NCBI GenBank assembly: GCA_003450735.1
Contig: DMEZ01000035.1
Coordinates: 73,389-126,364, forward strand
Length of the DNA: 52,976 bases
Direction: 5' to 3'
Source: Elusimicrobiota bacterium
Lineage (GTDB): Bacteria; Elusimicrobiota; Elusimicrobia; UBA1565
Position 1 is the first letter of the stretch, and each line of letters starts with the position of its first letter. The translations under genes and the position numbers were made by a program. A model generated the notes under the pieces. It was not told the origin of the DNA and searched no databases. It saw only the letters and a list, made by a program, of their open reading frames with translations. Of the stretch, positions 6,991-14,362 are shown piece after piece.

Positions 6991-8373
6991 CTAGAACTTG
7001 CCGGAGGCTTCCAGCATGTACCGGCGGGCCGAGCCCTTGGTATAGGGATTCGAAGCCGAGCCGATGCTGAACATGGCGAGGGAGGCTTTGAGGGAGAAGC
7101 GGTCGAAGACGTCGTATCGCAGGCGGAAGTCCATCTCCGTGCCGAGGTTGAAATTGGCCCCGTAGTTGCGCGCGAGCCTGTAGACGAAATAGTCTATGTC
7201 GAACACGATGCCCCGATAGGCCGGGGGCGTCACTCCGAGCCCCACCGTCACGATGCCGCTGGCGCCCCGCTGGAGGCTGTTGGCCGTGGCGGTGGACTGG
7301 CCGCCGAAGGCGTCGTAGGGGGTGGAGGCGAAGAACTCACCGAAGCCGGTCCTTTCGAGGCCGTCGTAGCGGTGCCCCTGGGAAGGGAAGAAGGCCTCGT
7401 CCGTGGTCGGGGTGTCCGTCCGGTCGCCGGAGCCGCGCGCCAAGACGATGCGCACGATGCCCTGGTTGTTGCTCCAGAGGGGCTGCTTCCACTTGGCCTT
7501 GAGGACCTGGGCGTTGCCGTTGTAGGTGATATGGTTGCCCGCGGGGGTGGGCCCGGTCGGGGTGGCCACGCCTTTCTGCATGGCGACCTCCCCGTCGAAG
7601 ACCATCGGGCCGTAGTTGAGGGTGTAGCGCACGCTGGTGAAATAGCGGCTGGCCTTGCTGATGAGGCATTCCCCCCCGGGGTTGACGGCCGCGTTCGAGG
7701 CGCAGCCGTTGACCATCGCGTACTGGGTGGCCTGGTCCTTCTCGATGAGCTGGTTGAGCTGCCAGGTGCCCTCCGAGGGGAGGTCGAGGGAGAACCCGTA
7801 GACGTCGAGGTCGTTGGGGCCCTGCTGGCTGTTGCGGGCCTGGAAGAGGAAGACCTGGCCGTTCATCCCCAGCCAGGGGAGCTTGCCCTTGGCCGAGACG
7901 CCCGTCAGGCCGACCCCGTCGTCGTCGAGCAGGAGGCCGCTGCCCAGGGAGAAGGTCTGGATGCCGAAGGTGGTCTCCCAGGGGAAGCCGGCCAGGTTGC
8001 GGACCTTCATGAAGGCGTTCTCGATGAACGGGGAGAAGCTGGTGTTGGGGTAGTGGGTCGCGATCTTGTCGAAGGGGGCCGCATGAAAGGGGGTCGAGGA
8101 GCCCGCTACGCCGATGGCGTGCAGGCGGATGGACATGTCCATCGACTGGCTCTCCCCCCGGTACTCGCCGAGGCCGATGTCCTTGAGGGTGAAGGCGACG
8201 CGGGCCCGCTGGGAGATGAAGCTCTGGTCGTTGCTGATCTCGGAGTTGAGGTTGAGGTTCTTGTACGCGAGCGGCCGCATCCGGTACTCGGTCGCCACGT
8301 CGAAGGAGGCGGCGCGGGCGGCGGGAGCGCAGGCCAGGGCGAGGAGCAGGAGGGCCGGGGTGCGCCGCAACAT
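6991..8373 (-). CDS. Outer-membrane porin-like beta-barrel protein
   Basis: The protein has 460 residues with a signal peptide (MLRRTPALLLLALACAPAARA, cut near residue 21). The body consists of alternating polar/aromatic strands (YRMRPLAYKNLNLN; DFRLRYDVFDRFSLKASLAMF), and the chain ends in Phe (LEASGKF), as expected for a protein inserted by the Bam machinery. An aspartate-rich LLLDDDGVGL loop lies near residue 150. It resembles alginate-export/porin-type barrels more than TonB receptors; no plug domain is visible. A similar but not closely matching porin lies directly upstream, with its terminator between them. The pore substrate is unknown. Confidence 0.75.
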   Translation of the reverse strand: MLRRTPALLLLALACAPAARAASFDVATEYRMRPLAYKNLNLNSEISNDQSFISQRARVAFTLKDIGLGEYRGESQSMDMSIRLHAIGVAGSSTPFHAAPFDKIATHYPNTSFSPFIENAFMKVRNLAGFPWETTFGIQTFSLGSGLLLDDDGVGLTGVSAKGKLPWLGMNGQVFLFQARNSQQGPNDLDVYGFSLDLPSEGTWQLNQLIEKDQATQYAMVNGCASNAAVNPGGECLISKASRYFTSVRYTLNYGPMVFDGEVAMQKGVATPTGPTPAGNHITYNGNAQVLKAKWKQPLWSNNQGIVRIVLARGSGDRTDTPTTDEAFFPSQGHRYDGLERTGFGEFFASTPYDAFGGQSTATANSLQRGASGIVTVGLGVTPPAYRGIVFDIDYFVYRLARNYGANFNLGTEMDFRLRYDVFDRFSLKASLAMFSIGSASNPYTKGSARRYMLEASGKF

Positions 8374-8380
8374 GAGGGAG

Positions 8381-8386
8381 AATATA
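8381..8386 (-). promoter_or_regulatory. -10-like box of a predicted leaderless porin transcript
   Basis: On the minus strand TATATT ends 7 bases before the ATG at 8373, and the gap has no Shine-Dalgarno site. A GATAAT lies a few bases further upstream, so the exact -10 box is not certain. Confidence 0.5.
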
Positions 8387-8415
8387 GCAGATTATCGGGA
8401 AGGTGGAGAAAAGAG

Positions 8416-8448
8416 GACCCCCCCGGCGCGTATAGCGCCGAGGGGGTC
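8416..8448 (-). terminator. Terminator of the upstream porin gene
   Basis: A 14-base GC-rich stem (GACCCCCTCGGCGC, five-base loop, GCGCCGGGGGGGTC on the minus strand) is followed by CTCTTTTCT. It sits 20 bases after the stop codon of the porin at 8469. Confidence 0.75.
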
Positions 8449-8468
8449 TTGCGGTGACCTATCTCAAG

Positions 8469-9917
8469 TTAGAACTTGAGGGCCATGTCGGCGAACGCCA
8501 TGAAGATCGGGCTGACTCCGCCGCGGGTGGCGACGGGCTCAGCGGTCGAGCTGTTGGCGTCGTTGATGAGGCGACCGGGGTGGAAGCGAGCAACGCCCAT
8601 CCCGTAGGTGACATTCTCGGAATGCTTCCAATCCGCCGTCAGGCCGTACTCGTAGCCGATGTGGCGGCTGGTCTTGGCATTGGCAACGGCGCTGTTCACG
8701 TGGAAGCGCGTGTCGCCCGTGGTCATGGTCTGGTACCGGTAGTCCCAGAAGCCAAGGCCCAGGACAAGCTTCTCGGCGGCCGCCGGGGTCGCCTTGAGGC
8801 CGAGGCCGTAGATGACGCGGTTGGTCAGGCCGACGGTGCCCACGTCGTAGGCATTGCCGTTGATCTGGCACTCCAGCGTCTGCGCGCCGCTGTTGTTGAA
8901 GCGGCCGTTGATGATGCCGGGGGTGTAGCCCGAGGCGATGCTCGTGAAGCCGTGGGACTTGGCGCCAGTGCCCTGATCGCCCGTGCCGAAGCCGAAGTTG
9001 AGCCAGGGCGTGAAGTTGCCCACGTTCGCGACTTCAGCCTTGTAGCCGGCGTCGAACAGACCCGCCCAGCCGCGGTAGAGGGCGACGCGGCTCGTCTCGC
9101 GGAGCTCGCCCAGGTTGCCGGCCAGCTGTGCGGTCACGTACGCGCCCTCCGCCTCCATCTTGGCCTTCACGCCGTAGATCCAGAGGTTGTTGTTCGGCTC
9201 GTAGATCCTGACGCCGCCGGGGGAGTTGGTCGAGTTCCGGTGGCCGACCGAGTTGTAGATGAACGCGTTCAGCTTGGCCGGCATGTTCTTGACCAGAACG
9301 TCGATGCCGCGCAGGTCGGACTCGGTGTTGGCGTTCGTGCCGATGTTGTTGGCGCCGAACTTCGCAGCGAGGCCGGTGATGCCCAGCATGTCGTTGTTCC
9401 AGTCCACGCGGAAGCCGTCGAGCGCGGTGACGTAGAGGCCGTAGTTGCCCTTCGGCCCGAAGTAGACGACCAGGTCGCCCGGCTCGCCGTAGTACTGGCG
9501 CCCGACCTGGGCGTCGAGTTGGCCGGCGAACTTGTCGATCTTCACGTAGGCCTGCTGGACGACCACGCTGCTGGCGATGTCGTCATTGGCCGCGTTGCCG
9601 ACTAGGCGCTGGCCTCCGTCGCTGCCCTGGCCGGCGCTGGTGTTGGCGCCCCACGCGCGGTCGTTCTTGCGCAGGGTGATGACGGAGTGGAAGTCATCGA
9701 GCAGGTCCCAGTTCGTGTCCACGATTACGCGCGTCATGGCCGTGCCGATGCGGTCGTTCTGATAGCTATTGAAGTCCAGGACGTTCCTGGCCGAGGTGGC
9801 CTGGAAGTCCATGGAGCCGTTCACCTTCAGGTTCTTGAGGATCTCAGTGGCGCCGGCCGGCCAGCTGAAGCCGAACAGCATGACCAGAGCCAGGACTGAG
9901 CCTAGGAGCTTCTTCAT
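8469..9917 (-). CDS. Outer-membrane porin (major porin candidate)
   Basis: The protein has 482 residues with a clear signal peptide (MKKLLGSVLALVMLFGFSWPAGA, about 23 residues). The mature part starts TEILKNLKVNGSMDFQATSARN and runs as long alternating beta strands with Asn/Gly-rich turns, ending in MALKF with the terminal Phe typical of barrels. Codon use looks more constrained than in neighbouring genes. The promoter is near consensus, the leader is about 135 bases and the Shine-Dalgarno (AAGGAGG) is strong, all of which suggest high expression. A strong terminator follows. It is probably an abundant general or substrate-specific porin; I cannot name the substrate. Confidence 0.78.
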   Translation of the reverse strand: MKKLLGSVLALVMLFGFSWPAGATEILKNLKVNGSMDFQATSARNVLDFNSYQNDRIGTAMTRVIVDTNWDLLDDFHSVITLRKNDRAWGANTSAGQGSDGGQRLVGNAANDDIASSVVVQQAYVKIDKFAGQLDAQVGRQYYGEPGDLVVYFGPKGNYGLYVTALDGFRVDWNNDMLGITGLAAKFGANNIGTNANTESDLRGIDVLVKNMPAKLNAFIYNSVGHRNSTNSPGGVRIYEPNNNLWIYGVKAKMEAEGAYVTAQLAGNLGELRETSRVALYRGWAGLFDAGYKAEVANVGNFTPWLNFGFGTGDQGTGAKSHGFTSIASGYTPGIINGRFNNSGAQTLECQINGNAYDVGTVGLTNRVIYGLGLKATPAAAEKLVLGLGFWDYRYQTMTTGDTRFHVNSAVANAKTSRHIGYEYGLTADWKHSENVTYGMGVARFHPGRLINDANSSTAEPVATRGGVSPIFMAFADMALKF

Positions 9918-9934
9918 TTCTTTTTCGTCCTCCT

Positions 9935-10004
9935 TAGTTTTGCCGTAGACATCCCTCTTCGGGACGCCCTTCTTCGTCTCGCATCCCCTTTCGGGATGCC
10001 TACG
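9935..10004 (-). promoter_or_regulatory. Structured 5' leader of the porin with two tandem hairpins
   Basis: On the minus strand GCATCCC-GAAAG-GGGATGC is followed by GCGTCCC-GAAGA-GGGATGT. The outer halves, GTAGGCATCCC and GGGATGTCTAC, can also pair with each other (one G-U), so a long-range structure competes with the two local hairpins. The Shine-Dalgarno site lies just downstream. It could be a stability element or a regulatory leader; I do not recognise a named riboswitch. Confidence 0.5.
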
Positions 10005-10060
10005 TCTTGTTAAGGAGTTCCCCCGGCATTGCTCCGAGGTTCTCCTTCAAGAGCACAACG

Positions 10061-10090
10061 ATTTTACGAAACGGACTTTTGGAAAGTCAA
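10061..10090 (-). promoter_or_regulatory. Porin promoter with an internal palindromic operator
   Basis: On the minus strand a -35 TTGACT (10085-10090) and a -10 TAAAAT (10061-10066) are 18 bases apart. A perfect 15-base inverted repeat, GACTTT-TGG-AAAGTC (10074-10088), overlaps the -35 and the spacer, so a repressor could bind there. Confidence 0.65.
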
Positions 10091-10163
10091 GCCCTTTTTG
10101 GACTTTTCGTCCGTTTGAGCCCGTTCCGTAGTCCGTACTCGCCATCTATTATCATCCTGTCCT

Positions 10164-10203
10164 CTGGACCGCCCCTCCCCCCACGGGAGAAGGGGCGGTC
10201 CAG
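10164..10203. terminator. Perfect 13-base inverted repeat, hairpin upstream of the porin promoter
   Basis: CTGGACCGCCCCT (10164-10176) pairs perfectly with AGGGGCGGTCCAG (10191-10203) around a 14-base loop. No T-run follows. It may protect an RNA end or insulate the porin promoter from the upstream operon. Confidence 0.5.
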
Positions 10204-10206
10204 ACC

Positions 10207-10245
10207 GACAAAAACGCCGAGAGCTTGACGCCCTCGGCGGTTTAC
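10207..10245 (-). terminator. Intrinsic terminator of the TPR-protein operon
   Basis: On the minus strand CCGCCGAGGGC pairs with GCTCTCGGCG and is followed by TTTTT. It lies about 80 bases after the stop codon of the gene at 10320. The remaining bases between 9918 and 10319 show nothing else. Confidence 0.7.
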
Positions 10246-10319
10246 CCCCCCTGTATCGTCTACAGGGCCGGCTTAATTATAGGAGTAATGTCCTATTTTG
10301 TCAAGAGGAGGCTTTTAAG

Positions 10320-10973
10320 TCAGCCTTTCAGCTTGTTTTTGGCCCACTCCGACCAATAAGAGTCGGGGTAGAGGAAGACGATGCGCTCGTAGGCCGCCTT
10401 GGCCTTCTCCTTGTCGCCCAGGGTGGTCAGGCAGCGAGCCATGGAGGCGTGCACCTGCGGAGCGAGGAAGTGGTCTTGATAGGAATCCAGGAAGGTCTGC
10501 TCGGTGGAGACGGCGTCGGGGCATTTCCCCCCCGACTCCAGGCTGAGGCCCGTGTCGGCCAAAGCCAGGGGCAGGAGCGTCTTGTCGGAGGTGCGCTCGG
10601 CCAGGGCCCGGAAGGCGGCGGCGGCCTCATCATACTTGCCCTGCTGGAACAGGATGTCGCCCCCGAGCAGGGCGCCGTGGCCGGCCGCGAGCGTGCCCGG
10701 GTGCTCCTCCGCCAGCTTCTTGACGAGCTCGGCGGCCTGGTCGGGACGGCCGGAGTAGGCCAGGCTCTGGGCCAGGGCGAACTTGCTCCAGGACTCCTCC
10801 CGGCCGGTGACCTGGCGGTAGGCCAGCGTGCCGGCGATGACGAGGGCGGCCAGGAGGGCCGTGCCGCTCCAGATGGCGACCTGCTGGTGGAACTTCACCC
10901 AGAGCGCGGCGCGCTCGAGGAGTTCGGCGATCTCGTTGGTCTTCGCTTCCTGCCGCGCCCAGCCTTTGCCCAT
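10320..10973 (-). CDS. Membrane-anchored tetratricopeptide-repeat protein
   Basis: The protein has 217 residues. A short amphipathic N-terminus is followed by one membrane helix at about 34-52 (IWSGTALLAALVIAGTLAY), and the rest should be periplasmic. TPR-like helical pairs cover about 62-215 (FALAQSLAYSGRPDQAAELVKKL; GKYDEAAAAFRALAE; LGDKEKAKAAYERIVFLYPDS). The layout resembles YfgM, an inner-membrane TPR protein that works with the Sec translocon and BamB; that function is only an analogy. A GAGGAG ribosome-binding site precedes the ATG. It is probably co-transcribed with the small gene at 10987. Confidence 0.75.
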   Translation of the reverse strand: MGKGWARQEAKTNEIAELLERAALWVKFHQQVAIWSGTALLAALVIAGTLAYRQVTGREESWSKFALAQSLAYSGRPDQAAELVKKLAEEHPGTLAAGHGALLGGDILFQQGKYDEAAAAFRALAERTSDKTLLPLALADTGLSLESGGKCPDAVSTEQTFLDSYQDHFLAPQVHASMARCLTTLGDKEKAKAAYERIVFLYPDSYWSEWAKNKLKG

Positions 10974-10986
10974 GGTCGATCTCCTC

Positions 10987-11187
10987 TCAGATAAGGATGC
11001 GGGAATAGGAGGCCGGCGGCGTCCGCCGCGAAGGCGCTCCGAACAGACGGGTGAAATCGCTCAGGAACCGGATGTATTGGTCGATGCCGACCGGGACGCG
11101 CGCCCGGTCCATGCGCTCGAAGTCCTCCCGCAGGGAGGGCGAGGCCGCGGCCTCCAGCATCTCGGCCTTTTCGCGCTCAGTCAGCAT
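10987..11187 (-). CDS. Small 66-residue protein paired with a nucleotidyltransferase
   Basis: The protein has 66 residues, is mostly helical and charged, and contains a YIRFLSDFTRLFG core. Its ATG lies inside the last codons of the upstream nucleotidyltransferase gene (11-base overlap), so the two are translationally coupled. I recognise no family. The pairing of a nucleotidyltransferase with a very small coupled partner resembles toxin-antitoxin or MNT/HEPN-type layouts, but a 66-residue chain is too short for a typical HEPN domain. The real function is unknown. Confidence 0.6.
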   Translation of the reverse strand: MLTEREKAEMLEAAASPSLREDFERMDRARVPVGIDQYIRFLSDFTRLFGAPSRRTPPASYSRILI

Positions 11188-11725
11188 CGCAACGCTCCCG
11201 CAGGGAGGCTAGCAGAGGGGAGAGGCCGAAGAGCTGGAAATACTCCTCCAGCCGGGCTGTGTCCAGTTTCCCGCGGTGGGCCCGCAGGAGAGCCTCGATG
11301 TCCGCGGTCTCGCGGCTGAGGCGCTTGGGGTTGTTCGCGAGGGCCTGCACCTTCAGCCCGATCACGTCCTCGGGCTCGAGCACGCGCAGCGTCCGCTTGC
11401 CCGAGAAGGCCGGCAGGAGGCGCGCCCTCTGGAGCATGCCGAGCGAGATCTCACGGAAGGCGTGGATGAAGTCGACCGCTCCCCATCGATCATCCGGGTG
11501 CTCGTACTGGGAGACGTTTTCCGAGCCGTAATGCTTGCGGTAGCCCAGAGACATCATCAACTCCCCGAGCTTGGGCAGGTCGTCTTGATGCACCAGGAAG
11601 TCGACGTCCAACGTGGCCCGGGGGACGCCGAGGGCGCCCATCGCGAAGCCGCCCATGAGCGCGCAGCGGATGCCGCGGCTCTCGAAGCCGTCGAGAAGCG
11701 TGCCCAAGACCCGTTCGAAGTCCAC
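11177..11725 (-). CDS. AbiEii/MNT-like nucleotidyltransferase-fold protein
   Basis: The protein has 182 residues from a GTG start. The nucleotidyltransferase fold is shown by GGFAMGALGVPRATLDVDFLV (about residues 22-42). The GG and the DVDF metal-binding aspartates are intact, and EPEDVIGLKVQALANNP follows downstream, as in AbiEii/DUF6036-type enzymes. Its substrate is unknown; relatives modify tRNA or act as toxins. I rejected longer starts because they run into the tRNA-Arg gene. The GTG lies only 9 bases after the tRNA 3' end, so the mRNA is probably released by tRNA processing. It overlaps the 66-residue gene by 11 bases. Confidence 0.7.
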   Translation of the reverse strand: MDFERVLGTLLDGFESRGIRCALMGGFAMGALGVPRATLDVDFLVHQDDLPKLGELMMSLGYRKHYGSENVSQYEHPDDRWGAVDFIHAFREISLGMLQRARLLPAFSGKRTLRVLEPEDVIGLKVQALANNPKRLSRETADIEALLRAHRGKLDTARLEEYFQLFGLSPLLASLRERCDAD

Positions 11726-11734
11726 AGAAGTTCC

Positions 11735-11806
11735 TGCCCCTGGAGGGAATCGAACCCCCATCTTCTCCTTAGGACGGAGTAGCACTATCCATTGTGCTAC
11801 AGGGGC
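11735..11806 (-). tRNA. tRNA-Arg (anticodon CCT)
   Basis: The cloverleaf is complete: acceptor GCCCCTG/CAGGGGC, D arm GCAC/GTGC, anticodon stem ACTCC/GGAGA around GTCCTAA (CCT, reads AGG) and T loop TTCGATT. The discriminator base is A and CCA is not encoded. The first anticodon-stem pair is an A-A mismatch. The downstream nucleotidyltransferase start codon is 9 bases away. Confidence 0.93.
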
Positions 11807-11815
11807 GTCCGGCCC

Positions 11816-11821
11816 ATGATA
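11816..11821 (-). promoter_or_regulatory. -10 box of the tRNA-Arg promoter
   Basis: TATCAT on the minus strand lies 9 bases before the tRNA 5' end, between apt and the tRNA gene. Confidence 0.5.
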
Positions 11822-11830
11822 CCAAATCGA

Positions 11831-12361
11831 TCAGTAGGCGATGAGCGCGCGCACGTCGCGCCCGGACAGCTTCTTGCGTCCGCCCAGGAAGCCCAGCTCG
11901 ATGAGGAACGAGACTCCGGCGACCTTGGCGCCGAGCTTCTCGATGAGCTCGCAGGCGCCCTTGGCCGTGCCGCCGGTGGCCAGCACGTCGTCGACGAGGA
12001 GGAGCGGGGTGCCCGGAGCGGCCGCGCCCTCGTGCACCTCGAGGGTGTCCGTCCCGTACTCCAGCTCGTAGGTGACCGAAAGCGTTTTGCGGGGCAGCTT
12101 CCCCTTCTTGCGGATGAGCACGATCCCCGCGTCCAGCCGCCGGGCGATGGCCGAGGCGAACAGGAAGCCGCGGGACTCGATGCCGGCCACGAGGCGGATG
12201 CCCTTCCCGCGGTAGGGCTCGGCCATCGCGTCGATGGCGGCTCCGAAGGCCCTGGGGTCGGCGAGCAGCGGCGTGATGTCCTTGAAGACGATCCCCTTCT
12301 TGGGGAAGTCCGGCACGTCCGCGATGAACGAACGCAGATCGACGGGGGTCGAGGTGTTCAT
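11831..12361 (-). CDS. apt: Adenine phosphoribosyltransferase
   Basis: This cytoplasmic purine-salvage enzyme makes AMP from adenine and PRPP. It has 176 residues, the usual length. Family marks are DFPKKGIVFKDITPLL near the N-terminus, GIESRGFLFASAIA (about 60-73), RKKGKLPRKT (about 84-93) and the PRPP-binding LLLVDDVLATGGTA (about 120-133). A TAGGAG ribosome-binding site precedes the ATG. It follows the sigma-factor gene by 17 bases, which suggests acylphosphatase-sigma-apt co-transcription. Confidence 0.95.
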   Translation of the reverse strand: MNTSTPVDLRSFIADVPDFPKKGIVFKDITPLLADPRAFGAAIDAMAEPYRGKGIRLVAGIESRGFLFASAIARRLDAGIVLIRKKGKLPRKTLSVTYELEYGTDTLEVHEGAAAPGTPLLLVDDVLATGGTAKGACELIEKLGAKVAGVSFLIELGFLGGRKKLSGRDVRALIAY

Positions 12362-12378
12362 GAGAGGGCTCCGATCTC

Positions 12379-13368
12379 CTACTTTCTGTTGTTCTTTCCG
12401 CGGGACTTCGGCGACGGGTGGTCGGCCGTCACGCGCCCCGGGGGGATGACCTGTCCCAGGATGTCGGTCTTGGGCTTGGGCATGTTCCAGCCGGGCTGGA
12501 GGTTCGGACTGCCCATGGGCCGCGGCTCATTGAGCTCGATGAGCCCCATGCGGTGGGCCACCCGCCGCAGGCGGAGCAGGGCGCGCTCCTCGATCTGGCG
12601 GATGCGCTCTCTCGAGAGGCGCAGGCGCTTGCCCACTTCCTCGAGGGTCATGGGGGCCTGCGCGGTGAGGCCGTGCCTGAGCTCGAGGATGACCCGCTCC
12701 CGGTCGCCGATCTCCTGGAGGGCCTGCTGGAGCTCGTCGTGGAGCTTCAGGATGGAGATCAGGTTCTCCGGGGATTGGGCGGTGGACTCCGAGATCATGT
12801 CCTCGACGGTCAGGTTGTCGTCCTCGCTCTCGATGGGGTTCTCGAGCGAGCCGATGCCCTTGGCCGCTTCCGCGGCGTCGAGGACCCCGCGGACCTGCCG
12901 GGCCGTCCAGTGCATCTTCTTGGCCATCTCGGCGAGCGTCGGGTCGCGGCCCAGGGCCGCGTGCATCTTCTCCCACTCGCGGAGCCACTTGCGCAGGGCC
13001 TCCCAGGCGTGGGGCGGGATGCGGATGGTCTTGGACTGCTCCTCCACCGCGCGGCGGATGGACTGCTCGATCCAGTAGGAGGCGTAGGTCGAGAAGCGGT
13101 AGCCCTTCGAGGGGTCGAACTTGTCGATGGCGTGCATCAGACCCAGGTTCCCCTCCTCGATGAGGTCGAGGAACTCGGTGCCCTGGCGGTGGTACTTCTT
13201 GGCGATGGGGACGACGAGGCGCAGGTTCGACTCCATGATGCGCCGCTTGGCCTCGCGGTCGCCGCGCTTGGCCCTTTTCCAGAGCTTGTGCATCTCCTCG
13301 CGGTCGATGGGCGCGAGCTTCTGGATGCCCTTGAAATATTGACTGGTGGCGTCGGTGGTCGGTTGCAT
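12379..13368 (-). CDS. Sigma-70 family RNA polymerase sigma factor (RpoD/RpoS type)
   Basis: The protein has 329 residues. A short region 1.2 (SQYFKGIQKLAPIDREEM) opens the chain. Region 2 is at about 41-108 (NLRLVVPIAKKYHRQG; DLIEEGNLGLMHAIDKFDPSKGYRFSTYASYWIEQSIRRAV), which binds core and the -10 element. Region 3 follows, then region 4 at about 235-270 (MTLEEVGKRLRLSRERIRQIEERALLRLRR), which reads the -35. Region 1.1 is absent, so it is shaped like RpoS or a short group-1/2 sigma. After region 4 there is an unusual basic, proline-rich tail of about 50 residues. Whether it is the housekeeping or an alternative sigma cannot be decided here. Confidence 0.9.
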   Translation of the reverse strand: MQPTTDATSQYFKGIQKLAPIDREEMHKLWKRAKRGDREAKRRIMESNLRLVVPIAKKYHRQGTEFLDLIEEGNLGLMHAIDKFDPSKGYRFSTYASYWIEQSIRRAVEEQSKTIRIPPHAWEALRKWLREWEKMHAALGRDPTLAEMAKKMHWTARQVRGVLDAAEAAKGIGSLENPIESEDDNLTVEDMISESTAQSPENLISILKLHDELQQALQEIGDRERVILELRHGLTAQAPMTLEEVGKRLRLSRERIRQIEERALLRLRRVAHRMGLIELNEPRPMGSPNLQPGWNMPKPKTDILGQVIPPGRVTADHPSPKSRGKNNRK

Positions 13369-13370
13369 GG

Positions 13371-13640
13371 TCAGAGGATCTCGAAGGTCCTGTCTCCTTT
13401 GGGCTTTCCGGCGCTGCGCTCGATCCCGTCCACGCGGGCGAACGTCAGGCCCGTCTTGAGCTCCTGCACGAACGTCTCGACGATCGCGGTGTCGGCCTCC
13501 GCCTCGGCTTCGACCCGCCCGTCGGGGAGGTTGCGCACCCAGCCCGCCACGCCCAGCCGCGCGGCCGCATCCCGCGTGAACCAGCGGAAGCCCACGCCCT
13601 GGACGCGGCCAAAGATGAGCAGGCGGACTCGGGTTGTCAA
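13371..13640 (-). CDS. acyP: Acylphosphatase
   Basis: The protein has 89 residues from a TTG start chosen because AGGGAGG lies about 7 bases upstream; a longer ATG start (13667) adds nine non-conserved residues. The family signature RLLIFGRVQGVGFRWF (about residues 5-20) contains the catalytic arginine, and the asparagine site is WVRNLPDGRVE (about 38-48). It hydrolyses acyl phosphates in the cytoplasm. The stop is two bases before the sigma-factor ATG. Confidence 0.9.
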   Translation of the reverse strand: MTTRVRLLIFGRVQGVGFRWFTRDAAARLGVAGWVRNLPDGRVEAEAEADTAIVETFVQELKTGLTFARVDGIERSAGKPKGDRTFEIL

Positions 13641-13721
13641 GGCCCCCCTCCCTTGAAAGCCTACCATAAAGTCAAGAGGGTTTGGAAGAAGCGTGTTGCT
13701 GTGTCAAGAAGAGGGAAGGAA

Positions 13722-13794
13722 TCGGGGTGCTCGGACTTGAACCGAGAACCTTTCGGTCCCGAACCGAACGCTCTGCCAATTGAGCTACACCCCG
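13722..13794 (-). tRNA. tRNA-Pro (anticodon CGG)
   Basis: Acceptor CGGGGTG/CACCCCG, D arm around AGCTCAATTGGCAGAGC, anticodon stem TTCGG/CCGAA with loop TTCGGGA (CGG, reads CCG), T loop TTCAAGT and discriminator A. It lies downstream of a second proline tRNA on the same strand. Confidence 0.94.
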
Positions 13795-13860
13795 GCTTGC
13801 ATCGCGTTTTCGCGTCGTCCGCGCGGGTCGGGAGCCTGCGCGCGGTACGTCTGCTTCCCA

Positions 13861-13932
13861 TCGGGGAGCCGAGAATCGAACTCGGAGTCTTTCGCACCCC
13901 AAGCGAACGCTCTACCATTGAGCCACTCCCCG
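13861..13932 (-). tRNA. tRNA-Pro (anticodon GGG)
   Basis: Acceptor CGGGGAG/CTCCCCG, anticodon stem TTCGC/GCGAA with loop TTGGGGT (GGG, reads CCC/CCU), T loop TTCGATT and discriminator A. It is the first of a tandem pair of proline tRNAs. Confidence 0.94.
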
Positions 13933-13973
13933 GTGGGAAGCGGCGGCCGCACCCCTGGCCGCCAACGGTTGAG

Positions 13974-13979
13974 GATTGT
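13974..13979 (-). promoter_or_regulatory. -10 box of the tandem tRNA-Pro transcript
   Basis: TACAAT on the minus strand lies 41 bases before the first tRNA-Pro, just after the MerR gene. It predicts a precursor with a leader of about 35 bases. Confidence 0.45.
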
Positions 13980-13993
13980 AGCAAACGAAAGGA

Positions 13994-14362
13994 CTATCTC
14001 GATAGCTCCGTGACGATCCCGCGGATCTCGTCCCGGACGTCCCGCAGGACCTTCAGGGCCTGCGTGTTCAGCTGGGCCGCCTGCACCGCCCCCTGCTCCC
14101 GCTCCGCGGACGCCCGGGCCAGCAGGGCCTTCCGGGCCCCGGCGAGGGTCAGCTTGCGTCCCTGGAGCAGGTTCTTGATCCGGAGGATCGTCTCGATGTC
14201 CCGCCGGGTGTAGCGCCGGTGCCCGCTCTCGCGGCGGATCGGCCGCAGAAGCCGCGACGCCTCCCAGTAGCGGAGGGTGTACCCGGGCACCTGGGCGATG
14301 CGGCAGGCCTCCCCCATGCTGAAGAAGTCCTTGTCGGGCAACGGGGGCCGGAGCGTCTCCAT
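13994..14362 (-). CDS. MerR-family transcriptional regulator
   Basis: The protein has 122 residues. An N-terminal MerR winged helix covers about 13-82 (FSMGEACRIAQVPGYTLRYWEASRLLRPIRRESGHRRYTRRDIETILRIKNLL). A short coiled-coil tail of about 40 residues follows with no obvious ligand domain or metal cysteines. Short MerR proteins of this kind often sit beside HU/IHF genes in deeply branching diderms; their target is generally unknown. The start overlaps the HU stop codon region by one base, so it is the second gene of a coupled pair. Confidence 0.88.
   Translation of the reverse strand: METLRPPLPDKDFFSMGEACRIAQVPGYTLRYWEASRLLRPIRRESGHRRYTRRDIETILRIKNLLQGRKLTLAGARKALLARASAEREQGAVQAAQLNTQALKVLRDVRDEIRGIVTELSR

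Noticed and set aside
9935..10004. c-di-GMP (GEMM) or guanidine-type riboswitch in the porin leader
   Set aside because: The two hairpins lack the conserved GEMM core and tetraloop receptor and lack the ACGR loops of mini-ykkC; only a generic structured leader can be supported.
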